NCBI RefSeq assembly: GCF_022810305.1
Contig: NZ_JALGQH010000046.1
Coordinates: 1-33,496, forward strand
From: Rhodococcus sp. ARC_M6
GTDB taxonomy: Bacteria; Actinomycetota; Actinomycetes; Mycobacteriales; Mycobacteriaceae
Reading direction: 5' to 3'
DNA length: 33,496 bases
How positions within the stretch are numbered: position 1 is the first letter of the stretch; each line of letters begins with the position of its first letter. Shown here piece after piece: positions 15,489 to 23,897 of the stretch. The notes beneath the pieces were generated by a model. That model saw only the letters and a list, made by a program, of their open reading frames with translations. It had not been told where the DNA came from and did not search any database. Position numbers and translations under genes: made by a program.

Positions 15489-18400
15489 ATGTCAGAGCGT
15501 AGGGGTGTCTGGGTAGATGCCTGGTCCGGGCTGGGTGTGGGGAAGATCGATCGGACAGCAAAACCTCGACGTTTGAACCATGTGTTCGAGGCAACCGCAG
15601 ATTTGGCTCCGAATGCAATCGCACTGGAATGCGACGGCTACGCCATCACCTACAGTCAGCTCGACCAGCGATCGAACCAATTGGCGCACTTGCTGATCGG
15701 GCAAGGTATCGGTCTAGGTTCACGTATCGCGATCTTCCTGAATCGTTCGGTTGACACTTACGTCAGTCTGCTGGGGGTGCTCAAAGCCGGCGCCACATTC
15801 GTTCCCATCGACCCGGGCGCGCCGGCGGATCGTGTGGCGTATGTCGTCGATGACGCCGGAGTTGAACTTGTATTGACCTCTACGGACTTAATCGAGAGCA
15901 CCGAACTGTGCACCGTAGCGCGTCTGGCGATGGACACGTGCAGTGCAGCGATGGAAGAACAACCGTGGGATCGACCCATCGTGGATTCGAGTTCAGATAC
16001 CGACCCCGCCTGCTATGTCCTGTACACATCGGGTTCGAGCGGGAGACCCAAAGGCGTTGAAGTCGCGCAGTCGAGTATCTGCAATTTCCTCGACGTAGTC
16101 CCCGAGATCTACGACGTGCGGCCGAGTGACCGTGTTTACCAGGGAATGACGATCTCCTTCGACTTCTCGATCGAAGAAATCTGGCCGACGTGGGCCCGGG
16201 GCGCCACCGTCGTAGCCGGACCCACGGACAGTCGCAGGCTTGGCGGTGAACTGGCCGATTTCCTCGAGGAAAACACCATCACGACGCTCTACTGCGTTCC
16301 CACCCTGTTGGCCACGATCCCGCGGGACTTGCCGAAGATCCGAAACTTGCTGGTCGGCGGGGAAGCGTGCCCGCGTGAACTCGTCGAACGTTGGGCGCGC
16401 CCGGGACGCAAGATCCTCAACACGTACGGGCCGACCGAAGCGACCGTCACCGCCACCTGGGGTGAACTTCTTCCCGGTCGCCCCGTCACGATCGGGCGAC
16501 CGTTGCCCACCTACTCCGTGGTGATTCTCGACGACGCCCATGAGTTGGTTCCCCACGGTGAAGTGGGCGAAATTTGCATCGGCGGACGGGGGGTGGCGCG
16601 TGGATACGTCGGACGACCGGACCTCACGGCAGACCGATTCATCGATCACTTCTCGGTGCCGGCCGGTCAGAAGCTCTACCGGACAGGTGATCTGGGGCGG
16701 TGGACACCGGACGGTGAGATCGAGTACTTGGGCCGAGCGGACGCCGAGGTCAAGATTCGCGGCCATCGTGTCGATCTCGGTGAGATCGAAAGTGTGCTCC
16801 TGGAACACCCGTCGGTATCGGAAGCTGTAGTGGCCTTGGTCGCGGCCGCGTCGGATGAGGCGACACCGTCCGAATTGTGCGCCTACCTGGTACTGGTCGA
16901 TCCCCGGGAAGATGACAACCTTGTCGGCGAACTTGCGCACGCGGTATCTCAACGACTTCCCGCCTACATGGCACCGGCTTTTGTCGACGTCATCGCCGCG
17001 TTGCCTGTGATGCCCAGCGGAAAGGTTGATCGATCGAAGCTTCCTGAACCCACACGCCGGCGATTCTCTGCCCCGACCGGACCGGTGGTTCCGCCACAGA
17101 ATCCGCAGGAGTTGGCCGTTCGCGATATCTGGGCGCGCGCTTTCGGTCTACCCGCAGAAGAACTCTCGGTCGAAGCGAACTTCTTCGATGACCTCGGCGG
17201 GCATTCGCTACTCGCCGCGACAGTGGTGTCAACTCTGCGAGAGAGTGGCATCGGCGCAAGTCTCTCGATTCGTGATCTCTACAGTCATCCCACTGTTCGT
17301 TCGATTTCGGAAGCACTGGCGGGCGCGGGGTCTGCCCGTCCAATCGTATCGAATGCTGCTGTCAGGCATACAAATTCGCAGGTCGCCAACGCCGGACAAG
17401 TCCAGTTGGCAGTCATCTATGTGTTTCTGCTGATCACGACACTGCCAGTCACCTACGTGTACACCGTCAATGACGGCGACGTGTCCGTGCCCGTTCTGGT
17501 GCAGATGATGACGGCAATCCTGGTCACGTACCTCGGTGTCCGATGGTTCTTGCCGATCATGTGTGCTCGCCCTCTCGCGGCCGGAATCACGCCGGGCCGC
17601 TACCGACTTTGGGGGCCGACGTATCTCCGCCTCTGGACGCTCGATCTTCTTCTCGCGGTCGGCGCCCTTCCCGTGGTGAGTGGGTCTCCGCTGATGTCGA
17701 TCTATCTGCGAATCCTCGGTGCAACGGTCGGACATCGAACCGTCATTGCGACTTCGTCGATCTCGCTGCCGACGCTTGTCGATATCGGTGACGGTGCCTC
17801 GATCGGCTACGGCGCGACCATCAGACCGTGGCGTGTGGAATCCGGTTCGGTAATCGTCGGAAAGATCGTCGTCGAAGCTGGTGCTTTTGTGGGCGCAAAC
17901 GTTGTGCTGGAACCAGGTTCGACGGTCTGCGCCCGCGCCGCGCTCGGTGATCAGTCGCTGCTTTCAGCCGGATGCACTGTGCCTCCGGAGGCTCGGTGGG
18001 CAGGTTCGCCTGCCGCTCCGGCAGAGTCTCTCGATCCTGCCGTCGAGACGATGATGTGTGCCGAGAGTGTTCGTTCGCGCTGGCAGGCACGCCATATCCT
18101 TGCTGCACTCGCCGGATTGTGTGCGCTCGAAGTCGGCGCAATCGCATTGATGGTGCCCGGTGTTGCTCTCGTGTGGTGGGCTCTCTTGACCTGGGGTGTG
18201 CTGGCGGGACTGGTAGCCACACTACTCAGCGGCCCGATATTTGTTGTCTCCGTGTGTGTATTCGTTGCCGTCAACAAACGTCTGGTCCTCGATCGCGCCC
18301 CCGTCGGTACGCACCTCGTACGTTCCGGATTGGGCATCCGTAAATGGATGGTCGACAAGCTCCTCGAATTCAGCCTGCTGTTCACGAATTCGCTGTACGC

Positions 18401-19547
18401 CACTCTCTACACAGCACCGTGGTTGCGTCTGCTGGGAGCGGATATCGGTCGTGGTGCCGAGGTTTCGACTGTCGCCCACATCGACCCGGACATGCTGACC
18501 GTGGGTGATGACAGTTTCATCGCCGACATGGCGAGTGTGGGTAGTGCCAGTTTTGCCAACGGTCGAATCATGTTCCAGCCCACGCGGATAGGTAATCGAT
18601 CGTTCATCGGCAATGCAGCTGTCGTTCCTGCCGGAATGGAGATCGGTGACAACTCCTTGATCGGTGTGGCGACAGTCCCGCCGGTCAACGGTGTGCCCGC
18701 AGGCACGTCGTGGCTCGGATCTCCGGCCATCTATCTTCCTCGCCGTCAGGATAGTGGTGACTACAGTGACGAACTTACGTACAACCCGCCCCGCGAGGTC
18801 GTGCGCGATCGGTTGGTGATCGAGTTCTTCCGTGCCACACTGCCTCCTACGCTCCTCGGCGTCAGTTTTTACCTGTATCTGCTTGTCCTGTCGTCGTTGG
18901 CAGAGGGCCGAGATTTGCTGGTACCGGCCATTGTTGCGCCTTTGGTCGCGATGGGGGCGAGCCTGGCGGTGATCGGATTCTGCGCGGCAGTCAAACGAAA
19001 CCTGGTGGGACGCTACCGCCCGCGGGTGGAGCCGCTGTGGAGTCCGTTTGTCAGGCGATCCGAGTTTGCAACCGGCCTGTACGAGAGCGCTGCGGTGCCG
19101 ATCGGCGTCGGAATGCTGGTTGGCACACCATTTCTCCCGATGGTGCTGCGTTGGTTCGGCGCAAGTATCGGACGACGGGTATGGGTCGGAACGACGTATC
19201 TCACCGAATTCGATCTGGTCTGCATCGGTGACGACGCAACCATCGGTACCGAGGCGTCATTGCAGACGCACCTGTTCGAAGACCGCGTCATGAAGATGTC
19301 CACCGTCACCATTGCCGACGGTGCAAGCATCGGAACACGTTCGATTGTCCTGTACGACACCGTTATCGGCGAAGATGCCTCGCTCAGTCCGCTATCGCTG
19401 CTGATGAAGGGTGAAGAGCTTCCCGCGCAGACGAGGTGGCGGGGGATCCCGGCTGAAGTAGTTCACGCCGACGAGATCGGAGTCGTCGAGGTTGCCGTGA
19501 ACGGCGCGCTCAGAAAAGTCATCGAAACGGAAGGAGTGCGCGCATGA
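15489..19547 (+). CDS. Pls/PosA-family membrane nonribosomal peptide synthetase (epsilon-poly-lysine synthetase-like)
   Basis: A 1352-residue enzyme with the full architecture of the Pls family, whose type member makes epsilon-poly-L-lysine at the membrane. The adenylation domain covers about residues 25-520, with LYTSGSSGRPKG near 178, NTYGPTEA near 311, YRTGDLG near 394, the RGHRVDLGEIE motif after 414 and PSGKVDRSKLP near 507. The carrier domain has DLGGHSLL with Ser573 for the phosphopantetheine arm. Three modules follow, each a pair of membrane segments and a hexapeptide-repeat left-handed helix: helices at about 638-735, 868-930 and 1117-1167, and beta-helix domains at about 745-850, 983-1085 and 1222-1327. 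There is no condensation or thioesterase domain. ATG 15489 follows a G-rich stretch; an in-frame GTG at 15435 is possible. The last four bases overlap the next gene. The product is unknown. Confidence 0.92.
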   Translation: MSERRGVWVDAWSGLGVGKIDRTAKPRRLNHVFEATADLAPNAIALECDGYAITYSQLDQRSNQLAHLLIGQGIGLGSRIAIFLNRSVDTYVSLLGVLKAGATFVPIDPGAPADRVAYVVDDAGVELVLTSTDLIESTELCTVARLAMDTCSAAMEEQPWDRPIVDSSSDTDPACYVLYTSGSSGRPKGVEVAQSSICNFLDVVPEIYDVRPSDRVYQGMTISFDFSIEEIWPTWARGATVVAGPTDSRRLGGELADFLEENTITTLYCVPTLLATIPRDLPKIRNLLVGGEACPRELVERWARPGRKILNTYGPTEATVTATWGELLPGRPVTIGRPLPTYSVVILDDAHELVPHGEVGEICIGGRGVARGYVGRPDLTADRFIDHFSVPAGQKLYRTGDLGRWTPDGEIEYLGRADAEVKIRGHRVDLGEIESVLLEHPSVSEAVVALVAAASDEATPSELCAYLVLVDPREDDNLVGELAHAVSQRLPAYMAPAFVDVIAALPVMPSGKVDRSKLPEPTRRRFSAPTGPVVPPQNPQELAVRDIWARAFGLPAEELSVEANFFDDLGGHSLLAATVVSTLRESGIGASLSIRDLYSHPTVRSISEALAGAGSARPIVSNAAVRHTNSQVANAGQVQLAVIYVFLLITTLPVTYVYTVNDGDVSVPVLVQMMTAILVTYLGVRWFLPIMCARPLAAGITPGRYRLWGPTYLRLWTLDLLLAVGALPVVSGSPLMSIYLRILGATVGHRTVIATSSISLPTLVDIGDGASIGYGATIRPWRVESGSVIVGKIVVEAGAFVGANVVLEPGSTVCARAALGDQSLLSAGCTVPPEARWAGSPAAPAESLDPAVETMMCAESVRSRWQARHILAALAGLCALEVGAIALMVPGVALVWWALLTWGVLAGLVATLLSGPIFVVSVCVFVAVNKRLVLDRAPVGTHLVRSGLGIRKWMVDKLLEFSLLFTNSLYATLYTAPWLRLLGADIGRGAEVSTVAHIDPDMLTVGDDSFIADMASVGSASFANGRIMFQPTRIGNRSFIGNAAVVPAGMEIGDNSLIGVATVPPVNGVPAGTSWLGSPAIYLPRRQDSGDYSDELTYNPPREVVRDRLVIEFFRATLPPTLLGVSFYLYLLVLSSLAEGRDLLVPAIVAPLVAMGASLAVIGFCAAVKRNLVGRYRPRVEPLWSPFVRRSEFATGLYESAAVPIGVGMLVGTPFLPMVLRWFGASIGRRVWVGTTYLTEFDLVCIGDDATIGTEASLQTHLFEDRVMKMSTVTIADGASIGTRSIVLYDTVIGEDASLSPLSLLMKGEELPAQTRWRGIPAEVVHADEIGVVEVAVNGALRKVIETEGVRA

Positions 19548-20284
19548 AATGGGTGTCACTGGCTCGGAACAAGCCACGTCGAAACGCTATGCAGCGTAAG
19601 CGGCCTCATCCGCGTGCGCTGGTCTACCGGGGACCGGCCTCGTCGCCTGGTTGTTCGGAGGCCGTCGCCGAACTGTTGTCGTCGAGTTCCTGGAATTTCG
19701 ACGTCCATTTCGTCGGGCCAGACGAGCGACTTCAGATCGACGATTCGACGCTCTATTCGGCTGCCCTCTATGCGCAACCCGGCGGCGGGGACCTCGACGG
19801 AGCGTTTACGCATCTGCGACGTCATGTTCCGGCGATCCAACAGTATGTCCGGTCGGGAGGTCGATACCTCGGGTTCTGCCTCGGGGGTTATCTCGCAGGT
19901 CGTAGTCCGGGATTCGAACTGTTTCCCGGCGACGCGGACCAGTATGTCGCGTTGCAGAACTCCGAGGTGCAGGATACGAAAGGTGCTGTGCTCGAGGTGG
20001 ACTGGCGCGGGAAGGTCGAGGAAATGTATTTCCAGGACGGGCCGTACTTCTCGCTCGACCGACACTACCGTGATTACTACGATGCGGAGGCGGAAATCCT
20101 TGCCCGATATCAGAACGGGCAGATTGCGGCACTGAAGATCGACTACGGCGCAGGTCGCGTCGCGGTGGTGGGTCCGCATCCGGAAGCTGACGAATCCTGG
20201 TACCGAGATGACGGTTTACGTCCTCCCGATCGGCTCGCCACAGATTTGGGATTCAGCTTGATCAATGCGGTGATGATCCGATGA
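19544..20284 (+). CDS. cytoplasmic GATase-fold (BPL_N-like) protein
   Basis: A 246-residue protein with the class I glutamine-amidotransferase fold of the BPL_N type (the domain named after the N-terminus of eukaryotic biotin-protein ligases). Cys112 sits in the nucleophile elbow GFCLGGYLAG, and His212 and Glu214 in GPHPEAD supply the rest of a Cys-His-Glu triad, so an amidase, amidotransferase or peptidase activity is plausible. No signal peptide or membrane helix is seen. The ATG overlaps the synthetase stop by four bases and has AAGGAG eight bases upstream, so it is translationally coupled to the Pls-like gene. A role in trimming, releasing or tailoring the peptide inside the cell is inferred. 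A Tat-exported paralogue lies at 21488-22252. Confidence 0.8.
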   Translation: MKWVSLARNKPRRNAMQRKRPHPRALVYRGPASSPGCSEAVAELLSSSSWNFDVHFVGPDERLQIDDSTLYSAALYAQPGGGDLDGAFTHLRRHVPAIQQYVRSGGRYLGFCLGGYLAGRSPGFELFPGDADQYVALQNSEVQDTKGAVLEVDWRGKVEEMYFQDGPYFSLDRHYRDYYDAEAEILARYQNGQIAALKIDYGAGRVAVVGPHPEADESWYRDDGLRPPDRLATDLGFSLINAVMIR

Positions 20285-21516
20285 CGATCAGTCCGTCCGC
20301 TGTCACCGAGCAGATTCCGGTAGTGACCAAGACTCGATTGATCGGGATCGATGCCGCACGCGGGATCGCGCTACTGGGAATGATGGCAGTTCACTCGCTG
20401 ATGGCGGTGGGTGACGACGGATCTCCGACGCTGTCCTACGGCATTGCGGCGGGGCGATCTTCGGCGCTGTTTGCCGTACTTGCCGGCGTCGGAATTGCTT
20501 TCACAACAGGACGATCGCCGGTTCGACGCGGAAATCGTAGCGCAACCGCGGTCGCGCTGGCTGCTCGCGCTGCCGCCGTCGGCGCGATCGGTTTGTTGAT
20601 GGGATATGCCGACGGCGAGCTTGCCGTGATGATCCTGCCCTACTACGCGGTTCTTTTTCTGCTGGCTATTCCTCTTGTCTACCTGCCCACTCGAGTACTT
20701 GCGGCGGTCGGTGTTCTGATCGCCCTGGTTGTCCCGCTGGCTATTGAACAGTTCGGTTCTGTGCTGCCGGAGCCGAGTCTGGACAATCCGACGGTCAGTG
20801 GCATCATCGGAGATCCACTCGGGTGGCTGATGGAGCTACTGGTGACCGGAGAGTTCCCGGCACTCCCGTGGGCGACGTACATCTGCGCCGGCATCGTCAT
20901 CGGCAGATTGAGGCTGACATCAGCCAATATCGCGGGAGCGTTGTTGGTGATCGGCTCGGCACTCGCAGTCGGTGCTCGAATCCTCGCAGAGGTCTTGATC
21001 TTTCATCTCGGTGGTCTGGAACAGATCATGGCGAGTCGCGAGCTCCCTCGCGACGAAGTCCTCGACATCATCTCGTACGGCGCCGACGGTTCGGTATCGA
21101 GTTCGACCTGGTGGTGGCTGGCCGTAGACGGTCCACATACCAGTACTCCGTTGGATCTATTGGGCACCGTAGGTTCTTCGATGGCAGTGATCGGGGCCAT
21201 GCTGTTTCTCGGGCACATCTCCGGCCACAGATTGTCCAGGCTGATCAACGCAGGAATGGTTCCCCTGGCTGCCGCCGGCTCAATGACGTTGACGCTGTAC
21301 GTTCTTCACATTTGGTTCATCAATTCGCACTACGACGTGTATTCCGCCAGTGCCGGGTATGTGCTGCAAGTGATCGCAGCCCTGGCCATCGGAGTGTTCG
21401 TGAAACTGACGGCCGGTCGTGGTCCGCTGGAAGCGTTTGTCACGATGATCGCAGGCTGGAGTAAGCGCGCCTTTGTCACACGAAAATCTAAATCTGACGC
21501 GGCGCACCGCGGGTAA
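20281..21516 (+). CDS. polytopic membrane protein, DUF418/HGSNAT-like (possible acyltransferase)
   Basis: A 411-residue membrane protein with about ten hydrophobic helices. The opening RLIGIDAARGIALLGMMAVHSL is the signature of the heparan-alpha-glucosaminide N-acetyltransferase-like (HGSNAT_cat/DUF1624) and DUF418 families. The C-terminal AAGSMTLTLYVLHIWFIN is the DUF418-type ending. Related proteins transfer acetyl or other acyl groups across the membrane, with the His in the first helix implicated. The ATG overlaps the previous stop by four bases, making it the third gene of the synthetase operon. Acylation of the product, or its export, is an inference. Its tail overlaps the convergent paralogue gene by 29 bases. 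Confidence 0.78.
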   Translation: MTISPSAVTEQIPVVTKTRLIGIDAARGIALLGMMAVHSLMAVGDDGSPTLSYGIAAGRSSALFAVLAGVGIAFTTGRSPVRRGNRSATAVALAARAAAVGAIGLLMGYADGELAVMILPYYAVLFLLAIPLVYLPTRVLAAVGVLIALVVPLAIEQFGSVLPEPSLDNPTVSGIIGDPLGWLMELLVTGEFPALPWATYICAGIVIGRLRLTSANIAGALLVIGSALAVGARILAEVLIFHLGGLEQIMASRELPRDEVLDIISYGADGSVSSSTWWWLAVDGPHTSTPLDLLGTVGSSMAVIGAMLFLGHISGHRLSRLINAGMVPLAAAGSMTLTLYVLHIWFINSHYDVYSASAGYVLQVIAALAIGVFVKLTAGRGPLEAFVTMIAGWSKRAFVTRKSKSDAAHRG

Positions 21517-22252
21517 GCGTTCCGATCAGATCATGCCCGAGATCGGAACGGATTCCGTCAGGGTTGGTCAGACCTCGTGTGTACCAGGAACGATCAGCCT
21601 CGGGATGCGGACCGACCACGCCGACTCGGCCTGCTCCGAAGTCGGTGACGGCTGCAGCAATCTTTCCGTTGCGGTAGCGGGCCAGGACATCGGCCGGAGC
21701 GTCGTCGCGGAGTACAAATAGGGGGCCGTCCTGGAAGAACATCGAGCGAGGTTCGCCGCGCCAAGATACCTTGACGATCGAGTTGCCGGTGGTGTCGATG
21801 TCTGATCCGCGAGATGAGATGTACCGTGCGGTATCGCCGGGCAGTAGCCCGAAACCCGGTGTGGCTCCGGCCAAATAGCCGCCAAGGCAGAAGCCGAGGT
21901 AGTGCCCGCCGGTGCCGACCCAATCGCGGATCGGTTCTGCGTAGCGCTCCATGTGGACCCACGCGGATTTCAGTTCACCGCCACCGGGTTGCGCGTAGAG
22001 CGACGCTCTCGCCAATGTCTGCGCGTTCAGCGGAACATCTTCGCCCGGACCGCAGAAGGTGACGTCGTACGGATCAGGTGCAGATTCGAGCAACCGGGCA
22101 ACCGCCTCGGGGCACCCGGGCGAGGATGCCGGTCCACGGTAGACGAGTGCACTACGCGAACGGATTCGAGTGGAATCAGCCGACGCGACAACAGTGCCGC
22201 CAATTGTCACCAGCGCGGTTGCCGAGATGAGAAATGTGCGTCGATTCAGCAT
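21488..22252 (-). CDS. Tat-exported GATase-fold (BPL_N-like) protein
   Basis: A 254-residue paralogue of the cytoplasmic protein at 19544-20284. Shared blocks are ALVYRGPASSPGC, LYAQPGGG, GFCLGGYLAG with Cys122, QDGP, and GAGRVGVVGPHPEAD with His216 and Glu218, so the catalytic triad is kept. It differs by an N-terminal signal, NRRTFLIS followed by a hydrophobic stretch to about residue 24 (ASA), which fits a twin-arginine export signal; the mature enzyme would act outside the membrane. I chose ATG 22252 because it begins at the signal; the frame extends to a TTG at 22279. It is convergent with the synthetase operon. Cleavage or modification of the secreted polymer is inferred. Confidence 0.8.
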   Translation of the reverse strand: MLNRRTFLISATALVTIGGTVVASADSTRIRSRSALVYRGPASSPGCPEAVARLLESAPDPYDVTFCGPGEDVPLNAQTLARASLYAQPGGGELKSAWVHMERYAEPIRDWVGTGGHYLGFCLGGYLAGATPGFGLLPGDTARYISSRGSDIDTTGNSIVKVSWRGEPRSMFFQDGPLFVLRDDAPADVLARYRNGKIAAAVTDFGAGRVGVVGPHPEADRSWYTRGLTNPDGIRSDLGHDLIGTLTRGAPRQI

Positions 22253-22313
22253 TTCTTTGCGCTCAACATGGCCGGGCAATCATGTACTTACTGTATCGAA
22301 CTCGATGATGTGG

Positions 22314-22386
22314 GCGGCGTTCCCTCCCTACCGAAGACGCCGCGTACCGTTACTTCCAACACCGGCAGCGCAAACTAGAAGGTAGG
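22314..22386 (+). promoter_or_regulatory. leader hairpin whose loop complements the rhodanese ribosome site
   Basis: GCGGCGT (22314-22320) and ACGCCGC (22337-22343) can form a 7-bp stem with a 16-base loop. The loop contains CCTACC (22327-22332), which is complementary to GGTAGG (22381-22386), overlapping the ribosome site of the gene at 22397. A loop-to-ribosome-site interaction could tune translation. Six complementary bases can arise by chance. Confidence 0.25.
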
Positions 22387-22396
22387 AAGAAGAGCA

Positions 22397-22708
22397 ATGT
22401 TGGAAGTCGACTTGAATGCACTGGAAGCGGCACTGGCAACGGGTGCTCCGTTGATCGACGTTCGGGAGGCCGACGAGTTCGCTCAGGTGCGTGTTCCCGG
22501 TGCGGTGCTGATCCCGATGAGCGAGTTCGTTGCGCGCCTGGGTGAGATTCCCGAAGCAGAAACCGTCTACGTGATCTGTGCGGTCGGCGGACGTAGTTTG
22601 CAGGTCGCCGAGTACTTACAGGGCCGCGATATCAACGCTGTATCGGTGCGGGGCGGAACGATGGAGTGGTTCCAGTCGGGCCGCGAGGTTGAGACCGGCG
22701 AGGTCTGA
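22397..22708 (+). CDS. rhodanese-like domain protein
   Basis: A 103-residue single rhodanese domain. It has the family's IDVREADEFAQVRVPGAVLIPM block and an active-site loop CAVGGRS with Cys61, which would carry a persulfide. The stand-alone form is compatible with sulfur transfer or sulfide/cyanide handling in the cytoplasm. The ribosome site AGGA lies nine bases before the ATG. It is divergent from the Tat-exported GATase-fold gene and convergent with the TDT transporter; no partner gene indicates its acceptor. Confidence 0.92.
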   Translation: MLEVDLNALEAALATGAPLIDVREADEFAQVRVPGAVLIPMSEFVARLGEIPEAETVYVICAVGGRSLQVAEYLQGRDINAVSVRGGTMEWFQSGREVETGEV

Positions 22709-22721
22709 TCCTCCCGTTGGG

Positions 22722-23807
22722 CTAGGCGGCGGCCGGCAGGACGCCACTGCGGATCGAACCCACGGTGCGGCTTGCCACCGTTGCCCAGATGGGGATCAGT
22801 GCAACCAGCAGCGTGACGGCCACAGCGAGAACCAGTGGTGAACCGGTGGCGACTCCGAAGGCGCTGGCGCCGACGGCACAGGCGCCGATCGGAAAGGTGA
22901 AACTCCACCACCCGAGCGAGAAGGACAAGCCGCGTCGCAGCGCCTGAACGGTGATCGTCGTGACGGTGATGAACGCGACGACGCCGAGCGCTCCGACGAC
23001 CGTTCCATACGCAAGTCCGAATGTGTGTAAGGCGGCAGCGGTGTGTGCGTCGAGAACATTCTGCGACGCTGCGGCCAGGAGGTTGGATGCACCGATCGAC
23101 TGGCCGATCACGCCCAGCGGAATCCACAGTGAGGGAATGGCATTGAACGGAATCGCATCAATTCCGCGAGCGCGATTGTCGGCGAACTGGCGAGCGACAG
23201 CGACGATGATGACGATCGCTGCCGTCAGGGCCATCGCGAACAGGACGTAACAGAACACGAGAACCGACGTGCGCAGCGCACCTTCGGGCAGATGCGACGT
23301 GACTGCTGCTCCCGTCGTGGCGGAGACCATCGGCGGTACGACGGGCATGAGCCAGAACGGCATAGCCGTCGCCATACCGGCGTCGCGGGCCAACCGAACC
23401 ATCATGACGACGTACGTGCCGAGACCAAGCGCGGTACCCAGAACCCACAGAGTCAGTGAGAAGGCGATCGCGACGCCGTGGCCGAGAAAGATTTGACCGG
23501 TCGTCCCCGTCGCTGAACCCACAGTCAGCAGTGCCATTGCCACGGCCCCGTAGAACGGGAACATCGCGGGACTGCGCATGTACGCCAGAGCTTGATCGCG
23601 ATGCGATGTCCAATGCGCGGCAAAAGCGCCCACCAATGCGACCAAGATGGCAACAGCCAGGAACCAGAAGACCTCCGCCACAATCTTCAATGCCGCGACC
23701 TCGGGTTCGAGGGATGCCGCCGCCACCGACACGATTCCGGTTCCCATCGCAGCCGCGAACCAATTCGGGGTGATGTGCGCGAAGGCGGACTGCGGTGCGA
23801 TGTTCAT
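22722..23807 (-). CDS. TDT-family transporter (TehA/SLAC1-like; possible sulfite or C4-dicarboxylate exporter)
   Basis: A 361-residue membrane protein with about ten helices. The start, AHITPNWFAAAMGTGIVSVAA, is typical of the tellurite-resistance/dicarboxylate transporter (TDT, voltage-dependent anion channel) family, and the middle carries WLMPVVPPMVSATTG, another conserved pore block. Family members move anions such as sulfite, malate or tellurite; the substrate here cannot be read from the sequence. I chose ATG 23807, with GGAG a few bases upstream, because the longer frame to 24260 runs over the divergent LysR gene. It is divergently transcribed from that LysR regulator, which probably controls it. 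Confidence 0.88.
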   Translation of the reverse strand: MNIAPQSAFAHITPNWFAAAMGTGIVSVAAASLEPEVAALKIVAEVFWFLAVAILVALVGAFAAHWTSHRDQALAYMRSPAMFPFYGAVAMALLTVGSATGTTGQIFLGHGVAIAFSLTLWVLGTALGLGTYVVMMVRLARDAGMATAMPFWLMPVVPPMVSATTGAAVTSHLPEGALRTSVLVFCYVLFAMALTAAIVIIVAVARQFADNRARGIDAIPFNAIPSLWIPLGVIGQSIGASNLLAAASQNVLDAHTAAALHTFGLAYGTVVGALGVVAFITVTTITVQALRRGLSFSLGWWSFTFPIGACAVGASAFGVATGSPLVLAVAVTLLVALIPIWATVASRTVGSIRSGVLPAAA

Positions 23808-23862
23808 GCACTCCAGTCTGGCCGGAGCCGATTCGTGCCGGTAGACGGCTCGGTCTTGAATG

Positions 23863-23883
23863 CCCACAATTGGCGGTTGTGGG
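23863..23883. promoter_or_regulatory. inverted repeat between the TDT transporter and LysR genes
   Basis: CCCACAA (23863-23869) and TTGTGGG (23877-23883) are exact reverse complements with a 7-base spacer, in the 90-base divergent gap. Its place and size suit a LysR-type regulator site controlling both genes. Operator function is inferred. Confidence 0.5.
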
Positions 23884-23897
23884 TTTAATCTGAACCT

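Noticed and set aside
15993..16952. A 319-codon open frame on the minus strand within the synthetase gene
   Set aside because: It is antisense to the adenylation domain, which has all core motifs. The antisense product shows no recognisable domain.
22293..22306. ATCGA-AC-TCGAT, resembling half of an SOS box near 22300
   Set aside because: The spacing is 2 bases and the GTTCGA half is missing, so it does not fit the LexA consensus seen at 11494.
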